Shown here piece by piece: positions 1-9,131 of a stretch of 52,929 bases of DNA. The stretch is from contig CANLKN010000012.1 in the NCBI GenBank assembly GCA_947491475.1, forward strand, positions 1 to 52,929, in the 5' to 3' direction. The translations under genes and the position numbers were made by a program. The notes beneath the pieces are model-generated. The model did no database searches, was not told the DNA's origin, and saw only the letters and a program-made list of their open reading frames with translations. This DNA is from Akkermansiaceae bacterium. Lineage in GTDB: Bacteria; Verrucomicrobiota; Verrucomicrobiia; Verrucomicrobiales; Akkermansiaceae. The number at the start of each line of letters is the position of its first letter. The stretch's first letter is position 1.

Positions 1-2705
1 TTCTTGAGTTCGGCGGGATCGACTTTTTCCGCGCGTTTCTTGGCGAAACCGCTTTGCGAAACGCGGACGTCCTGAACGATACCGACGCAACCGGAAGGCA
101 CGCGCAGCGAAGTGTCCTTCACGTCTGCTGCCTTCTCGCCGAAGATGGCGCGCAGCAGGCGCTCTTCCGGGGCGAGTTCGGTTTCGGACTTCGGAGTGAT
201 CTTGCCGACGAGGATGTCGCCGGGTTTCACTTCGGCACCGATGCGGATGATGCCGTCGTGATCGAGGTTGCGCAGGGCGTCCTCACCGACGTTCGGAATG
301 TCACGGGTGATTTCCTCGGGACCGAGCTTCGTATCGCGGGCGGCGACGTCGAATTCGGAGATGTGGATGGATGTATAAACATCATCCTTCACCACCCGCT
401 CGGAGATGACGATGGCATCCTCGAAGTTATATCCATTCCATGGCATGAAGGCGACGAGCACGTTGCGGCCGATGGCGAGTTCACCGTCCTCGGTGTTCGG
501 TCCGTCGGCGAGCACCTGGCCCTTCTTGATTTTCTGGCCCTTCTTGACGATCGGCTTCTGGTTGATGCAGGTGCCGGCGTTCGAACGCATGAACTTGCGC
601 AGCGGATAAGCCATGATGCCCTTGTCGAGATTGCTCTTCACCGACTCCGGATCGGAGAGGAATTTCTCATCTGAAACGGGCAGTTTGCCATCCGAAGTGG
701 TGACGATGATTTCCGCAGTGGCGGCGGCAACGATGCCGTCCGCTTCGGAAACCACCACCGCGCGGGAATCACGGGCGGCCTTGCCTTCGAGCCCGGTGCC
801 GACGAGTGGCGCCTCGGACACAAGAAGCGGCACACCCTGGCGCTGCATGTTGGAGCCCATCAGCGCGCGGTTGGCGTCGTCGTGCTCAAGGAAGGGAATC
901 AGGCCGGCAGCCACGGAGACGAGCTGTTTGGGCGAGACGTCCATGTAGTGGCAGTCGGATGGCAGCGCTTCGATGAACTCGCCGCCTTTCTCGCGGGCGG
1001 TGATGCGCTCGGTGAGGAAGTTCCCCTTCTTGTCGATCGGGTTGTTTGCCTGGGCGATCAGGAAATTCTCCTCCTGGTCGGCGGTCAGGTATTCAATCTC
1101 GTTGCTGACCCTCGAATCCTTGACGCGGCGGTAGGGAGTCTCGATGAAGCCGAACTCGTTGATGCGCGCATAGGTGCACATCGAGTTGATGAGACCGATG
1201 TTCGGACCTTCCGGAGTCTCGATCGGGCAGATCCGGCCGTAGTGGGACGGGTGCACGTCACGGACTTCGAAGCCAGCGCGGTCGCGATTGAGACCACCAG
1301 GTCCAAGAGCCGAGAGGCGGCGCTTGTGGGTAAGCTCGGCGAGCGGGTTGGTCTGGTCCATGAACTGCGAGAGCTGGCTGCGGCCGAAGAAATCGCGCAC
1401 GACGGCGGAGAGCGCCTTCGGGTTGATCAACTTCTGCGGCGTCATGCCTTCGATGTTCACGTCGAAAAGAGTCATGCGCTCCTTGACCAGACGCTCGGTG
1501 CGGGCGAGGCCCACGCGGCACTGGTTGGCGAGCAGTTCACCCACCGCACGCACGCGGCGGGAACCAAGGTGGTCGATGTCATCAATGACGCCATCGCCTT
1601 TTTTCAACTTCAGGATGTAACGCACCGCGGCGAGGAAATCCTCGGGCACCATGATGCGCTGGTCGGAATCCACCTGGATGCCAAGCTTCTGGTTGATCTT
1701 GTAGCGGCCGACGCGGGTGAGGTCGTATTTCTTCGGATCGAAAAACAAACGCTTGAGCAGCGCGCGGGAGTTCGCGGCGGTCGGCGGATCGCCGGGGCGC
1801 AGCTTGCGGTAGATGTCCTTGAGCGCGGATTCCTCGTCCTTGGCGGGATCCTTGCGAAGCGACTTCAGTAGGATTTCGTCTTCACGGCCGTCGATGACCT
1901 CCACGGTCTTGTGGCCAAGCGCCAGAAGCTGGCGCACGATGCCGATGGTGAGTGGCTCGTAGGCCTTGGCTACGACCATCTCGCCCTCCTGAATGTCCTC
2001 GAAGGGCACTTTGTGGCCAAGTTCGCCTTCGTCCATCTTATCGCTCAACGCGAGAATTTCCGGCGTATAGAAATGGCTGACGATGTCGCGGTCCGTCGGA
2101 TAGCCGAGAACGCGGAGAAATGTGGTAGCCAGGAACTTGCGGCGGCGGCGGCGGCGGTCGAGATAAACGTAGAGCAGGTCGTTGGTGTCGAACTGCACTT
2201 CCAGCCACGAACCGCGGTCCGGGATGATGCGGAACGAGTGGAGCAGCTTGCCGTTGAGGTGCTGCGAGGTCTCGAAGCAGATGCCCGGCGAGCGGTGGAG
2301 CTGGGAAACGATCACGCGTTCGGCACCATTGATGATGAAAGTGCCGCGGCGGGTCATCATCGGCAGTTCGCCCATGTAAACGCGCTCCTTTTTGTTGCCG
2401 GTCTCATCCTTGAGCTTGAAGGTCACATAAAGCGCGGCGCTGAAGCTCTCGCTGTTGCGCAGCGATTCGAGCGAGGTGATTTTGGGGTCCTCGATGTCAT
2501 AAGTCACGAAATCGAGCCCGATGGCCTCATCATAACTCTTGATTGGGAAAACCTCGCGGAAGACCGCTTGCAAACCGGAATCGGTGCGTTCGGAAGGGGG
2601 CACTTCCTTTTGAAGGAACTCATCGTAGGACCGGCTTTGGACCTCAATGAGGTTGGGCGGTTCGATGACCTCTTCGAATTTCCCGAAATAGAGACGTTCA
2701 GCCAT
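1..2705 (-). CDS. rpoB: RNA polymerase beta subunit, 3' end outside window
   Basis: This is the N-terminal two thirds (about 901 codons) of the beta subunit of DNA-directed RNA polymerase. The reading frame starts at the ATG complementary to 2703-2705 ([17 protein letters not shown]...) and stays open to the left edge. Visible family landmarks are the fork/rifampicin region near residues 435-465 (1330-1400), with [12 protein letters not shown], then [15 protein letters not shown]. They are followed by [17 protein letters not shown] and, further on, [12 protein letters not shown]. The Asp, His and Ser positions usually altered in rifampicin resistance are the sensitive-type residues. A run of arginines near residues 180-190 (about 2140-2165) is unusual but in frame. 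It follows rplL in the normal order, separated by a 200-nt spacer with a strong hairpin. The opposite-strand open frames here are shadows. Confidence 0.98.
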   Translation of the reverse strand, partial: MAERLYFGKFEEVIEPPNLIEVQSRSYDEFLQKEVPPSERTDSGLQAVFREVFPIKSYDEAIGLDFVTYDIEDPKITSLESLRNSESFSAALYVTFKLKDETGNKKERVYMGELPMMTRRGTFIINGAERVIVSQLHRSPGICFETSQHLNGKLLHSFRIIPDRGSWLEVQFDTNDLLYVYLDRRRRRRKFLATTFLRVLGYPTDRDIVSHFYTPEILALSDKMDEGELGHKVPFEDIQEGEMVVAKAYEPLTIGIVRQLLALGHKTVEVIDGREDEILLKSLRKDPAKDEESALKDIYRKLRPGDPPTAANSRALLKRLFFDPKKYDLTRVGRYKINQKLGIQVDSDQRIMVPEDFLAAVRYILKLKKGDGVIDDIDHLGSRRVRAVGELLANQCRVGLARTERLVKERMTLFDVNIEGMTPQKLINPKALSAVVRDFFGRSQLSQFMDQTNPLAELTHKRRLSALGPGGLNRDRAGFEVRDVHPSHYGRICPIETPEGPNIGLINSMCTYARINEFGFIETPYRRVKDSRVSNEIEYLTADQEENFLIAQANNPIDKKGNFLTERITAREKGGEFIEALPSDCHYMDVSPKQLVSVAAGLIPFLEHDDANRALMGSNMQRQGVPLLVSEAPLVGTGLEGKAARDSRAVVVSEADGIVAAATAEIIVTTSDGKLPVSDEKFLSDPESVKSNLDKGIMAYPLRKFMRSNAGTCINQKPIVKKGQKIKKGQVLADGPNTEDGELAIGRNVLVAFMPWNGYNFEDAIVISERVVKDDVYTSIHISEFDVAARDTKLGPEEITRDIPNVGEDALRNLDHDGIIRIGAEVKPGDILVGKITPKSETELAPEERLLRAIFGEKAADVKDTSLRVPSGCVGIVQDVRVSQSGFAKKRAEKVDPAELK

Positions 2706-2861
2706 GGTTTTATGTGGTATTTCTAATGACAAATTGAGCCCGAGCCGCGAACGGTCTCAGGCGGGGTGATTTTCAAGCGTGGAGAGTGTGTGTCGGAATC
2801 GGAGCGAAAGCCTCGGGTTGTCTGGAAAAAACGGGGATCTCGCTCCGGTTTCGGCGGAAGT

Positions 2862-2889
2862 TCCCGGGGCGGAACAGTCCGCCCCGGGA
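2862..2889 (-). promoter_or_regulatory. Perfect 12-bp hairpin between rplL and rpoB
   Basis: Arms TCCCGGGGCGGA (2862-2873) and TCCGCCCCGGGA (2878-2889) pair perfectly around a 4-nt loop. On the minus strand no U-run follows, so it is not a classical intrinsic terminator. Its place, between the ribosomal-protein genes and rpoB, is where many bacteria have an attenuator or RNase processing site. That role is inferred. It could instead be one of the genome's palindromic repeat elements. Confidence 0.6.
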
Positions 2890-2905
2890 GAAATCCAGTG
2901 GTGGG

Positions 2906-3277
2906 TTACTTGAGTTCGATTTTGGCACCAGCCTCTTCGAGCTTCTTCTTGGCGGCTTCGGCTGCGTCCTTGGCGACGCCTTCGAGCACCTTGGCAGGAG
3001 CGCTTTCGACGAGCTTCTTGGCGTCTGCAAGGCCGAGACCGGGAGCCACTTCGCGCACCGCTTTGATGACGGCGATCTTGTTGGCACCGCAATCGTTGAT
3101 GACGACGTCGAATTCGGTTTTTTCTTCGACGGCTTCGACAGCGGCAGGACCGGCGACCATGGCCACGGGAGCTGCGGCGGAGACGCCCCAGGTTTCTTCG
3201 AGTTGTTTAACGAGTTCGACGGCTTCCAGGACGGTAAGCTTGCCGAGTTCTTCTGCGAGTTGTGCGATGTTGGACAT
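2906..3277 (-). CDS. rplL: 50S ribosomal protein L7/L12
   Basis: A 123-residue protein forming the flexible stalk of the large ribosomal subunit, which recruits translation GTPases. It has the N-terminal dimerisation helix ([22 protein letters not shown]), an Ala/Val/Pro-rich hinge near residues 33-50, and the C-terminal globular domain with [20 protein letters not shown] and [15 protein letters not shown]. Length and domain order are those expected for the family. It lies downstream of rplJ after a 138-nt spacer, as usual, and upstream of rpoB. The N-terminus begins [13 protein letters not shown], consistent with an ATG at 3275-3277. Confidence 0.98.
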   Translation of the reverse strand: MSNIAQLAEELGKLTVLEAVELVKQLEETWGVSAAAPVAMVAGPAAVEAVEEKTEFDVVINDCGANKIAVIKAVREVAPGLGLADAKKLVESAPAKVLEGVAKDAAEAAKKKLEEAGAKIELK

Positions 3278-3415
3278 TATGTTTTTCCTTTTGCGGTATC
3301 GTCGCCTCCAGAGCCTCCGGAGATTTCAGTGCGGCAGCCGCCGCCCCGACGAGGAACCATTGTGTGTTCAGGCGGAAGCGGGAAACGCCGCCGCCATCCG
3401 TTCAGAGTGTTGTGT

Positions 3416-4009
3416 TTATTCGGCGGTGGTGGCTTCGGCAGGAGCTGCTGCTTCTTCGGCAACCGGGGCGGTTTCCGCAACCGCAGCTTCTTCCGCAGCT
3501 GGGGCGCTTTCTTCTTCCATCGGGCTGGATTCGCCCTCGGGATCGAACTTGTTTTTGATCACGCGGGCGATCATCGAGGCTGGCTCGAGGATGGTTCCGA
3601 GCAATTGCGAGAGAACCGCTTCGCGCGACGGAATGTCGGCGATGGCCTTGAGCTTCGCGCCGTCGAGCACGGCATTGCCGAGCAACCCGATTTTCATTTC
3701 CGGCTTCTTGAACTCTTTTTCAAAGTTCTTGATCACCTTGGCGGCAGCGAAAACCTCGCTTTCGCCCATGACGAAGGCCGTCTGGCCTACAAGGCCTTCA
3801 CTGATGTCCGGCAGGCCGGCTTCGGCGAGCGCCTTGCGCATGTAGGTGTTCTTGGCGACGGTGCAGCGTGCGCCGCCGGCATCGAGGCGGTTGCGCAGCT
3901 CGGTGAACTGCTGCACGGTGAGACCGGTGTAGTCGATAACGATCAGGTAGGGAGACGCGTTGACGCGATCCAGCAGCCCGTCGATGATGATTTTCTTATC
4001 AGGATTCAT
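3416..4009 (-). CDS. rplJ: 50S ribosomal protein L10 with acidic C-terminal tail
   Basis: A 197-residue L10, the stalk base that anchors L7/L12 dimers. The N-terminal part (MNPDKKIIIDGLLDRV...YLIVIDYTGLTVQQFTELRNRL) and the region with AKNTYMRKALAEAGL match the family. The last 40 or so residues are an extra tail of Ala and Glu (SPMEEESAPAAEEAAVAET...), longer than in the usual 165-175-residue proteins. The gene follows rplA by 18 nt, suggesting cotranscription. The acidic tail is not needed for the known L10 folds, so its role is unknown; it is low-complexity coding sequence rather than a frameshift. Confidence 0.97.
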   Translation of the reverse strand: MNPDKKIIIDGLLDRVNASPYLIVIDYTGLTVQQFTELRNRLDAGGARCTVAKNTYMRKALAEAGLPDISEGLVGQTAFVMGESEVFAAAKVIKNFEKEFKKPEMKIGLLGNAVLDGAKLKAIADIPSREAVLSQLLGTILEPASMIARVIKNKFDPEGESSPMEEESAPAAEEAAVAETAPVAEEAAAPAEATTAE

Positions 4010-4027
4010 GGTCGTGGTCGGTGCTGG

Positions 4028-4735
4028 TTAGGATGCGGATTTGGTGTAGGTGGCGGCTTCCAGCGGGATACCGGGAAGCATCGATGCGGCAAGCGTCACT
4101 GCCTGGATGTAGTTGCCCTTGGCGGAAGCGGGCTTGGCTCGCACCACGCTATCAAGGAAGGCGCGGGCGTTTTCCTCAAGCTGTGCGGGCTCGAACGATG
4201 ACTTGCCGATCGAACCGGAGATGTTGCCGTTTTTGTCGAGTTTGTAGTCCACGCGGCCGGCTTTCACTTCCTTGACGGCCTTGGCGGTATCGTCGGTGAC
4301 GGTTCCAGTCTTGGGATTGGGCATCAGGCCACGGGGGCCGAGCACGCGGGCGATCTTGCGCACTTCGGTCATGGCGTCGGGAGTGGCGATGGCGGAATCG
4401 AAATCCGTAAAACCCTCCTGGACCTTTTTGATGAGGTCCTCATAGCCGACATACTCCGCACCCGCAGCGATGGCGGCCTCCGCGGCAGCGCCTTGGGCGA
4501 AAACCGCGACACGGACATTTCGGCCGGTGCCATGTGGGAGTGAAACGGAGCCCCGGACCATCTGGTCGCTCTTGCGCGGATCCACGCCGAGGTGGAAGGA
4601 AAGCGTGACGGTGGGAGTGAATTTGGGCGCCGGGAATTGCTTCACGGTGGTGATTGCATCGGGCAGGGAGTAGCTCTTGCCTGCTTGGACGAGAGCGGCT
4701 GCCTTTTGGTAGCGTTTGCTGCGGTGTTTGGCCAT
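4028..4735 (-). CDS. rplA: 50S ribosomal protein L1
   Basis: A 235-residue L1, which binds 23S rRNA at the mobile L1 stalk and often represses its own operon. I place the start at the ATG complementary to 4733-4735 ([16 protein letters not shown]), which matches the conserved start. The open frame extends further upstream, but that part reads through the spacer and is not family-like. Landmarks include [45 protein letters not shown] and [13 protein letters not shown]. It lies 133 nt downstream of rplK, a spacer that contains a small palindrome, and 18 nt upstream of rplJ. Confidence 0.98.
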   Translation of the reverse strand: MAKHRSKRYQKAAALVQAGKSYSLPDAITTVKQFPAPKFTPTVTLSFHLGVDPRKSDQMVRGSVSLPHGTGRNVRVAVFAQGAAAEAAIAAGAEYVGYEDLIKKVQEGFTDFDSAIATPDAMTEVRKIARVLGPRGLMPNPKTGTVTDDTAKAVKEVKAGRVDYKLDKNGNISGSIGKSSFEPAQLEENARAFLDSVVRAKPASAKGNYIQAVTLAASMLPGIPLEAATYTKSAS

Positions 4736-4840
4736 TGTGGTGTTTGGTTGGCAGTTCGTTCGGAAATTGCGGATTGCGTTTTCCTCCTGCGGGTGCCGCC
4801 GGCGGTGAAACCTTTGGCTGAGAATTTTTTGGTTAAGACT

Positions 4841-4859
4841 CGTTGGCAAGACGCCAACG
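4841..4859. repeat. 7-bp palindrome in rplK-rplA spacer
   Basis: CGTTGGC (4841-4847) and GCCAACG (4853-4859) form a perfect hairpin with a 5-nt loop. It resembles the other small palindromes scattered in the window. It could also act in the transcript as a processing or L1-related element, but nothing in the sequence decides this. Confidence 0.45.
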
Positions 4860-4868
4860 CTCCTTGAT

Positions 4869-5297
4869 TTACATGCCTTCGATTTCGAGACCCATCTGGC
4901 GGGCTGTGCCGGCAAGGATGCGGGCAGCGGCTTCAGGGTCCTTGGTGTTGAGGTCGGGCATCTTGATTTTCACGACGTCCATCAACTGGGCCTTGGTGAT
5001 CTTACCAACCTTGGTGCGGTTCGGCTCCTTGGAGCCCGATGCAAGACCGGCGGCCTTTTTGAGCAAGTTGCCGGCCGGTGGTTTCTTGGTGACGAACGAG
5101 AAGGACTTGTCCTTGTAAACCGAGATCACCACCGGAAGGACGTCGCCTACCTGGCTCTGGGTGGCAGCGTTGAATTCCTTGCAGAATCCCATGATATTGA
5201 CGCCTGCCTGACCGAGGGCCGGACCCACGGGTGGAGAGGGGTTGGCGGCTCCGGCTTTGATTTGGAGCTTGATGATTTTGACGACTTCCTTGGCCAT
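4869..5297 (-). CDS. rplK: 50S ribosomal protein L11
   Basis: A 142-residue L11, part of the GTPase-associated centre of the large subunit. It begins [34 protein letters not shown], the conserved proline-rich N-terminal domain, and ends with the RNA-binding domain containing [20 protein letters not shown] and [16 protein letters not shown]. Length is exactly typical. It follows nusG after a 53-nt spacer occupied by a four-unit octamer repeat, and precedes rplA. The methionine complementary to 5295-5297 is the conserved start. Confidence 0.98.
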   Translation of the reverse strand: MAKEVVKIIKLQIKAGAANPSPPVGPALGQAGVNIMGFCKEFNAATQSQVGDVLPVVISVYKDKSFSFVTKKPPAGNLLKKAAGLASGSKEPNRTKVGKITKAQLMDVVKIKMPDLNTKDPEAAARILAGTARQMGLEIEGM

Positions 5298-5313
5298 GGT
5301 TGTTTAGGGGTAG

Positions 5314-5345
5314 ATGCTGAAAAGCTGAGATTCTGACATGCTGAG
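5314..5345. repeat. Four-unit 8-nt tandem repeat in nusG-rplK spacer
   Basis: Four consecutive octamers ATGCTGAA, AAGCTGAG, ATTCTGAC and ATGCTGAG place CTGA every 8 nt. The array fills most of the 53-nt spacer between nusG and rplK. It has the same four-unit architecture as the 7-nt arrays at 15631, 22263 and 44006, but a different unit. Confidence 0.7.
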
Positions 5346-5350
5346 ATGGA

Positions 5351-5920
5351 TCAGGCCCGTTCGACCTGCCAGTATTCGAGTTCGACCGGCGTGCTGCGGC
5401 CGAAGATGGTGACGGATACACGCAATTTGCCGCGTTCGGGGTCGATTTCCTCGACGATGCCGTTTTGACTTTGGAAAGGACCATCGGCCACCTTCACGGT
5501 GTCTCCGACTTCGAAACTGATGGCCGGGCGGACGCTTTCCTCGCGCTCCTTGATTTGTGAAAGCATGGCGTCCACCTCACGCTGGCGCATGGGCGCCGGG
5601 CGGTCCTTTGTGCCGGCGAAACCAATCACCCCTTCCATCTCCTTTATGAAAAACCAGGTCTTCTCGACGAGCTGGCCATCCTCATCACTGAGGTTCATGT
5701 TGACGATGATGTAGCCGGGGAAGAATTTTTTCTTGGTCTCGGTTTTTTTGCCGCGGCGGATCTCGGAAACCATTTCGGTGGGCACGAGCACCTCGCGTAT
5801 GTATTCGGTCATGCCTTCGGCTTCCGCGTTGCGCTGGATACGGTCACGGACTTTCCCCTCCTGGCCGGAGAGGACTTGCACTACATACCACTGGTCGCGG
5901 AAGGTCTTGGTTTCTGACAT
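5351..5920 (-). CDS. nusG: Transcription termination/antitermination factor NusG
   Basis: A 189-residue NusG, which binds RNA polymerase and links it to Rho or to ribosomal protein S10. The N-terminal NGN domain shows QWYVVQVLSGQEGKVRDRIQ and FFPGYIIVNMNLSDE. The C-terminal KOW domain shows FEVGDTVKVADGPFQSQNGIVEEID followed by RGKLRVSVTIFGRSTPVELEYWQVE. The gene sits between secE and rplK in the conserved order. The start MSETKTFRDQWYV fits a short N-terminal extension. Nothing is missing from the family. Confidence 0.98.
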   Translation of the reverse strand: MSETKTFRDQWYVVQVLSGQEGKVRDRIQRNAEAEGMTEYIREVLVPTEMVSEIRRGKKTETKKKFFPGYIIVNMNLSDEDGQLVEKTWFFIKEMEGVIGFAGTKDRPAPMRQREVDAMLSQIKEREESVRPAISFEVGDTVKVADGPFQSQNGIVEEIDPERGKLRVSVTIFGRSTPVELEYWQVERA

Positions 5921-5962
5921 GACGGGTCTGGCGGAAAAATATGGACGGAAACTGAAGGCGGA

Positions 5963-6190
5963 TCAGCGGCCGAGGTTGGTGAAGAAACCCACGATGAAGA
6001 CGTGGAGGAAGTCCCATAACTGGACGAATCCAGCGAGCAGGATCATCGCGATCAGCACGACGATGGTCGAATCGACCAACTCCTTGTATTTCTTCAAGCC
6101 CTTGATCTTCGGGTCGGACTCCCAAGGCCAGCTCGCCTTGCGGAGCTCGCCTTTGACTTCACCCAGAAAACCGGAGATTTTTGAAAACAT
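5963..6190 (-). CDS. secE: Preprotein translocase subunit SecE
   Basis: A 75-residue SecE with the single-membrane-span bacterial form. A short cytoplasmic amphipathic segment (FLGEVKGELRKASWPWESD) carries the conserved Lys-Ala-(S/T)-Trp-Pro motif. It is followed by one hydrophobic helix (TIVVLIAMILLAGFVQLWDF). SecE clamps SecY in the protein-conducting channel. The gene lies between the tRNA-Trp gene and nusG, its standard place. Confidence 0.96.
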   Translation of the reverse strand: MFSKISGFLGEVKGELRKASWPWESDPKIKGLKKYKELVDSTIVVLIAMILLAGFVQLWDFLHVFIVGFFTNLGR

Positions 6191-6223
6191 GATGCGCTGA
6201 CGTTGAGACGGATTTTAAAAAGG

Positions 6224-6299
6224 TGGCACGGCAGGAGGGACTCGAACCCCCAACACTCGGTTTTGGAGACCGATGCTCTACCAATTGAACTACTGCCGT
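6224..6299 (-). tRNA. trnW: tRNA-Trp (CCA anticodon)
   Basis: A 76-nt tRNA. The acceptor stem ACGGCAG/CTGCCGT is perfect, followed by discriminator G and an encoded CCA end (6224-6226). The anticodon loop CTCCAAA has anticodon CCA (complement of 6264-6266). The T-arm GGGGT TCGAGTC and D-arm bases are normal. It lies between tuf and secE, as in many bacteria. Confidence 0.97.
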
Positions 6300-6403
6300 T
6301 TTGAGGCGACTCAAGGGCACCCCGTCGTGGCGGAGTGCCCTGAGAGGCGTGGCTGGCGGCTCCGGGTCGGTGGCCGACCGGAACCGCAGCCATTGGAATG
6401 GGA

Positions 6404-7588
<1,185 letters not shown>

Positions 7589-7640
7589 GGTGGTTGTTGT
7601 TCTTACTTGAGACGTGGTGAGATTTTTTTCGTGATCGCCC

Positions 7641-7715
<75 letters not shown>

Positions 7716-7822
7716 GATGTTTGAAACGCCCCGCCTTCGACCCGACAAAAACACCGCGGCTTGTCTCAAAAATGCGAGACCAGACGCGGCACCCCTGTCG
7801 TGCTGTGGGGAAGAGCGGGCGG

Positions 7823-7882
7823 ACCTTAGCAAAGCCGACCACCCTGTCAAAAAAAAACTCAATGAAAAGAAAAATTTATCAA
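7823..7882 (-). promoter_or_regulatory. Predicted strong promoter of the tRNA-Thr-tuf-secE-nusG-rpl-rpo unit
   Basis: Read on the minus strand there is a perfect -35 box TTGACA (7845-7850), then 16 nt, then TAAGGT (7823-7828) in the -10 position. Directly upstream of -35 is an A/T-rich tract (7851-7881), including a run of nine bases of A on the plus strand, resembling an UP element of rRNA-type promoters. The -10 box is weak by consensus. The next gene on that strand is tRNA-Thr. Inferred from sequence only. Confidence 0.6.
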
Positions 7883-7903
7883 CCCCTTGAAAAATCAAGG
7901 GGT
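7882..7903. promoter_or_regulatory. 9-bp palindrome upstream of the tuf-rpo promoter
   Basis: ACCCCTTGA (7882-7890) and TCAAGGGGT (7895-7903) are perfect inverted repeats around AAAA. They lie immediately upstream of the A/T-rich upstream element. This could be a regulator site or a small repeat. The remaining sequence to 8077 shows no gene; TATAAA at 8071-8076 may belong to the divergent transporter gene. Confidence 0.4.
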
Positions 7904-8077
7904 GAAGTGCCTCTGGAAAGCTGTAACCGCCTCCTGAAACCCTCCTTTCCAAACATCTAAAGACTCGGGCCGCCGGCTTTGGCGCGCCAGCAATCAGCCC
8001 CATGATCTGAAAGTCGGTCTCGAGCAACTCCCCGCACGCCGAGGAGTCGTTAATACGAACGGATTCTCTTTATAAAT

Positions 8078-9127
8078 GTGAAAAATCGCAAAATCATGAT
8101 CTTGGGATTGTCGACATGCTGGCAATTCACAATGGTCCCCAGCCCGCTGGCCCTCGCCACATCCCACACCATGCCCGCGTTTTTCTTGATTGTCGCCTGT
8201 GCGCTCTGGGGCTTGAGTTTTCCAGCTGTCAAGACGTTGCAATTCGAGCACGCGGCGCGGCTTCCCGAGGCGGGCAGCGTGTTCACCAGCTTGTGGATTC
8301 AGGTGGCGCGTTTCGGCCTTGGCGCATTGTTCATACTGCCCTTCGCCCTTCGCGGCGGTGCTCCATCTCGTATGGAAATCCGCCAAGGCACGCGGCTCGC
8401 GCTTCTCGGAGGCTCCGGCATGGCCTTGCAGGCCGACGGCTTGGCCTACACCGATGTTTCGATCAGCGCCTTCCTCACCCATGCTTATTGCCTGGTGCTG
8501 ATGATCGCTGCCTGTATCCGACTGCGCCGCGCACCCGGCGCACGCACGCTGCTGGCCACCGTGATGGTGATGGCGGGGGGCGCGATTCTATCTGGCTTTT
8601 CGCTCTCCAAACCCCACATCGGCCGTGGCGAATTGCAGACGCTCGCGGCGGCGGTGTTTTTCGCCTTCCAAATCCTAACACTGGAAAATCCGGTCCATCG
8701 CGGCAATCGCAGCACGCACGTCACACTGGTGATGTGCGCCGTCATCGCACTGGTCTTCCTGCCCATGTCGCTGCTTGCCGCTCCATCCGCAGAAACTTGG
8801 TTGGCGGCCGGAGCCTCTTGGAACGCCATGGCGATAGTCCTGGTGCTGGCACTCTGTTGTTCGGTAGGTGCGTTCTTTCTGATGAACCATTGGCAGCCGC
8901 GCGTCAGCGCCGTGGAGGCAGGTATGATCTACACTTCCGAACCGGTCTTCGCCGCTTTTTATGTCCTATTCCTGCCAGCATGGATTTCGGCTGTCACCGG
9001 CTTAGACTACCCCAACGAATCTCCCGGCACCGGGTTGCTCACAGGCGGAGCCTTGATCTTGGCGGCCAATATCCTGATGCAAATGCAACGCAAGCCGCAC
9101 CCACCAACCATCGCCCCAGCGCCATGA
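8078..9127 (+). CDS. EamA/DMT-family membrane transporter
   Basis: A hydrophobic protein of up to 349 residues with about ten membrane segments arranged as two EamA repeats. The first begins at PAFFLIVACALWGLSFPAVK, and the second region includes ETWLAAGASWNAMAIVLVLALCCSVGAFF and SAVEAGMIYTSEPVFAAFYVLFLPAW, the usual end of the second repeat. Family members export or import small metabolites; the substrate cannot be read from sequence. The start is uncertain. The ATG at 8078 lies right behind a TATAAA box (8071-8076), which would put the transcription start after it, and the membrane domain begins at the ATG at 8171, so 8171 is a credible alternative. It is divergent from the tuf operon and convergent with the SulP gene. 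Confidence 0.88.
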   Translation: MKNRKIMILGLSTCWQFTMVPSPLALATSHTMPAFFLIVACALWGLSFPAVKTLQFEHAARLPEAGSVFTSLWIQVARFGLGALFILPFALRGGAPSRMEIRQGTRLALLGGSGMALQADGLAYTDVSISAFLTHAYCLVLMIAACIRLRRAPGARTLLATVMVMAGGAILSGFSLSKPHIGRGELQTLAAAVFFAFQILTLENPVHRGNRSTHVTLVMCAVIALVFLPMSLLAAPSAETWLAAGASWNAMAIVLVLALCCSVGAFFLMNHWQPRVSAVEAGMIYTSEPVFAAFYVLFLPAWISAVTGLDYPNESPGTGLLTGGALILAANILMQMQRKPHPPTIAPAP

Positions 9128-9131
9128 TCAC

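Noticed and set aside
882-1871. 329-codon plus-strand frame
   Set aside because: It is antisense to rpoB; the minus strand encodes the conserved rifampicin-region motifs.
5733-6200. 155-codon plus-strand frame over nusG and secE
   Set aside because: It is antisense to two clearly conserved genes.
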